The notes under the pieces: model-generated
Seen by the model: the letters and a program-made list of their open reading frames with translations, nothing else
What the model was told of the DNA's origin: nothing
Database searches by the model: none
NCBI RefSeq assembly: GCF_001898805.1
Contig: NZ_MKVJ01000020.1
Coordinates: 120,455 to 158,221, forward strand
DNA from: Leifsonia sp. 71-9
Lineage (GTDB): Bacteria > Actinomycetota > Actinomycetes > Actinomycetales > Microbacteriaceae
Direction of reading: 5' to 3'
DNA length: 37,767 nucleotides
In this document: piece after piece, positions 36,683-37,767 of the stretch
How positions within the stretch are numbered: position 1 is the stretch's first letter
How the letters are laid out: each line of letters begins with the position of its first letter
Made by a program: the position numbers and the translations under genes

Positions 36683-37401
36683 CGGGAGTCCTCGATCCGT
36701 CCGTCTCGTCGCGAGAAGTCCAACCGCCCGTCGAGGAGATCCTGCGAGACCGCCATCATGGTGCGCCCGGTGGCGAAGGCGTGCGACTGGATCACGAGGC
36801 GCGCGTCCTCGGCGGTGAGTCCGAGCTGGGCCAGCACCATCCCGGTCGCCTGGTGGATGATGCGGCGGGAGAACGGGGTGACCTCCGCCTCCTCGGTCTC
36901 GTTCGCCAAAGCGGAGACCGCTTGGTGCAGCAGGATGCGGGCGACCTGATCGGCGAGCGCCGTCGCCTGGCGCACGTGCACCCGGGTCAGGATGCCGGGC
37001 TCTGTCGTGTACATGTCGACGGCCCCGATCTTCAGCGGGCCGATCAGCATCGGGAAGGCGAACAGGGCGCCGATGTCGTCCTTGATCGCCTCGGAGAACG
37101 ACGGCCAGTCGGCGCGCGGGCTGCGCATATCCGGTTCGAGCACCGGACGCTCCAGGCGGAGCGCGTCCCAGCACGGGCCCTCGCCGAGGTCGAACTGCAG
37201 TTCGTCGAGCCGGGCGGCCTGCGCATCGCTGGCCGCGACGGTCTCGGTTCCCAGGAGGTCGCCGATCGTGGACACCGAGGTGCCGGTGACGGGGAGCACG
37301 TCGACGAACGGTCGCGCCAGCTCCAGCCGGGGCAGCTCGTCGTCGCGCAGCCGCGCCAGCACCACGCCGAACCGGTCCTCCGATCCGTGTGCGCCCGTCA
37401 C
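36679..37401 (-). CDS. GAF-ANTAR regulator, first of pair
   Basis: This 240-residue protein has an N-terminal GAF domain (VLPVTGTSVSTIGDLLGTET, LDELQFDLGEGPCWDALRLE, FAFPMLIGPLKIGAVDMYTT) and a C-terminal ANTAR domain (FSRRIIHQATGMVLAQLGLT, AEDARLVIQSHAFATGRTMM). The GEGPCWDA block is typical of actinobacterial GAF-ANTAR proteins. It should act as an RNA-binding antiterminator responding to a small ligand or redox state. It is divergent from a methyltransferase gene at 37479 and overlaps the second GAF-ANTAR gene by ATGA, so the two may work as a heterodimer. Confidence 0.92.
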   Translation of the reverse strand: MTGAHGSEDRFGVVLARLRDDELPRLELARPFVDVLPVTGTSVSTIGDLLGTETVAASDAQAARLDELQFDLGEGPCWDALRLERPVLEPDMRSPRADWPSFSEAIKDDIGALFAFPMLIGPLKIGAVDMYTTEPGILTRVHVRQATALADQVARILLHQAVSALANETEEAEVTPFSRRIIHQATGMVLAQLGLTAEDARLVIQSHAFATGRTMMAVSQDLLDGRLDFSRRDGRIEDSR

Positions 37402-37478
37402 AGCCGTCCCGCCTTGCCCATGCTCACCACGGTACTCTGCTGCGCCGCGGCCAGGCGGTGCTCTGCGAGGATGGCGGG

Positions 37479-37767
37479 ATGACGAAGCCGTTCGAGGAGC
37501 TGATCGCCGAGGGCGAGGAGGCCGACGTCACCGGCTGGGACTTCGGCTGGCTGGAGGGCCGGGCCACCGAGGAGCGCCCGCCGTGGGGATACGCACGGCT
37601 GCTGGGGGAGCGGCTGAGGGAGGCGTCGGCCTCCCTCGACATCCAGACCGGAGGCGGCGAGGTGCTGGCCGAGGCGCCGGGCTTCCCGCCGGTCGCCGTG
37701 GCGACCGAGTCGTGGCCGCCGAACGTCGCCCGCGCCACGTCCCTCCTTCACCCGCGCGGTGTGGCGG
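37479..37767 (+). CDS. Class I SAM-dependent methyltransferase, 5' part
   Basis: ATG 37479 opens a frame that runs out of the window without a stop, so only about 96 residues are seen. It begins MTKPFEELIAEGEEADVTGW, then DFGWLEGRATEERPPWGYAR and LDIQTGGGEVLAEAPGFPPV. The DFxWLxGRATEERPPWGY start and the DIQTGGGEVL strand (SAM-binding motif I) are typical of a common actinobacterial methyltransferase of unknown substrate. It is divergent from the GAF-ANTAR pair. Confidence 0.82.
   Translation, partial: MTKPFEELIAEGEEADVTGWDFGWLEGRATEERPPWGYARLLGERLREASASLDIQTGGGEVLAEAPGFPPVAVATESWPPNVARATSLLHPRGVA

Overview
The window is a high-GC (about 70%) stretch of actinobacterial chromosome. Codon use, GTG starts, short ATGA overlaps between genes, and the gene content (CcsB, DUF3817, GAF-ANTAR regulators, a LAxTG surface protein, a riboflavin-catabolism cluster of the kind described in Microbacterium) all point to the family Microbacteriaceae (Leifsonia/Microbacterium-like). 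The genus is an inference.

Layout. 1-1374: 3' part of the cytochrome c biogenesis gene ccsB and a DUF3817 membrane protein. 1426-5327: a TetR regulator with a perfect palindromic operator, divergent from an amidohydrolase and an APC permease. 5358-6252: four tightly packed small genes, including two tiny acidic proteins and a NIPSNAP protein. 6309-9306: a MarR regulator co-transcribed with a fused cytidine deaminase-ASCH (YqfB-like) enzyme, divergent from a DHA2-type drug exporter. 9406-12030: an orphan phage-type island with an HTH repressor and ImmA protease, facing a small XRE regulator, a Cys-containing small protein, a holin-like protein and an M23 endolysin, closed by a strong terminator. 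No phage structural genes are present. 12189-18855: ABC importer, LLM flavin monooxygenase, ribokinase, PadR regulator, flavin reductase and stand-alone riboflavin kinase. This set matches the riboflavin-degradation (rca) pathway: riboflavin is taken up, phosphorylated and reduced, split into lumichrome and ribose, and the ribose is phosphorylated. A 15-nt motif is shared by both promoter regions.

18874-22661: a LysM lipoprotein, then a LysR regulator lying between a class A beta-lactamase lipoprotein (divergent, AmpR-like arrangement) and a second, signal-less serine hydrolase of the same fold. 22690-23657: msrB-msrA. 23769-26196: repeat elements, a PadR regulator and an ABC1/UbiB-like kinase. 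26330-27652: a sortase-type (LAATG) surface protein with tandem repeats overlapping its 3' end. 27715-30542: a degenerate IS3-family element (IS150-like, inverted repeats 19/21 identical) that encloses, besides its broken transposase, a lower-GC secreted Cys-containing protein and a four-helix membrane protein, possibly a bacteriocin/immunity-like pair.

30681-37767: an APH-family kinase, a seven-bladed propeller lectin without signal peptide, an RHH-like small protein, a DUF4190 protein, leuA with a leucine-rich leader peptide and attenuator-like hairpin, chorismate mutase, two overlapping GAF-ANTAR regulators and the start of a methyltransferase gene. No tRNA, rRNA or CRISPR array was seen, and no gene-free stretch exceeds about 320 bases. 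All assignments come from reading the sequence and family knowledge; no database search was run.
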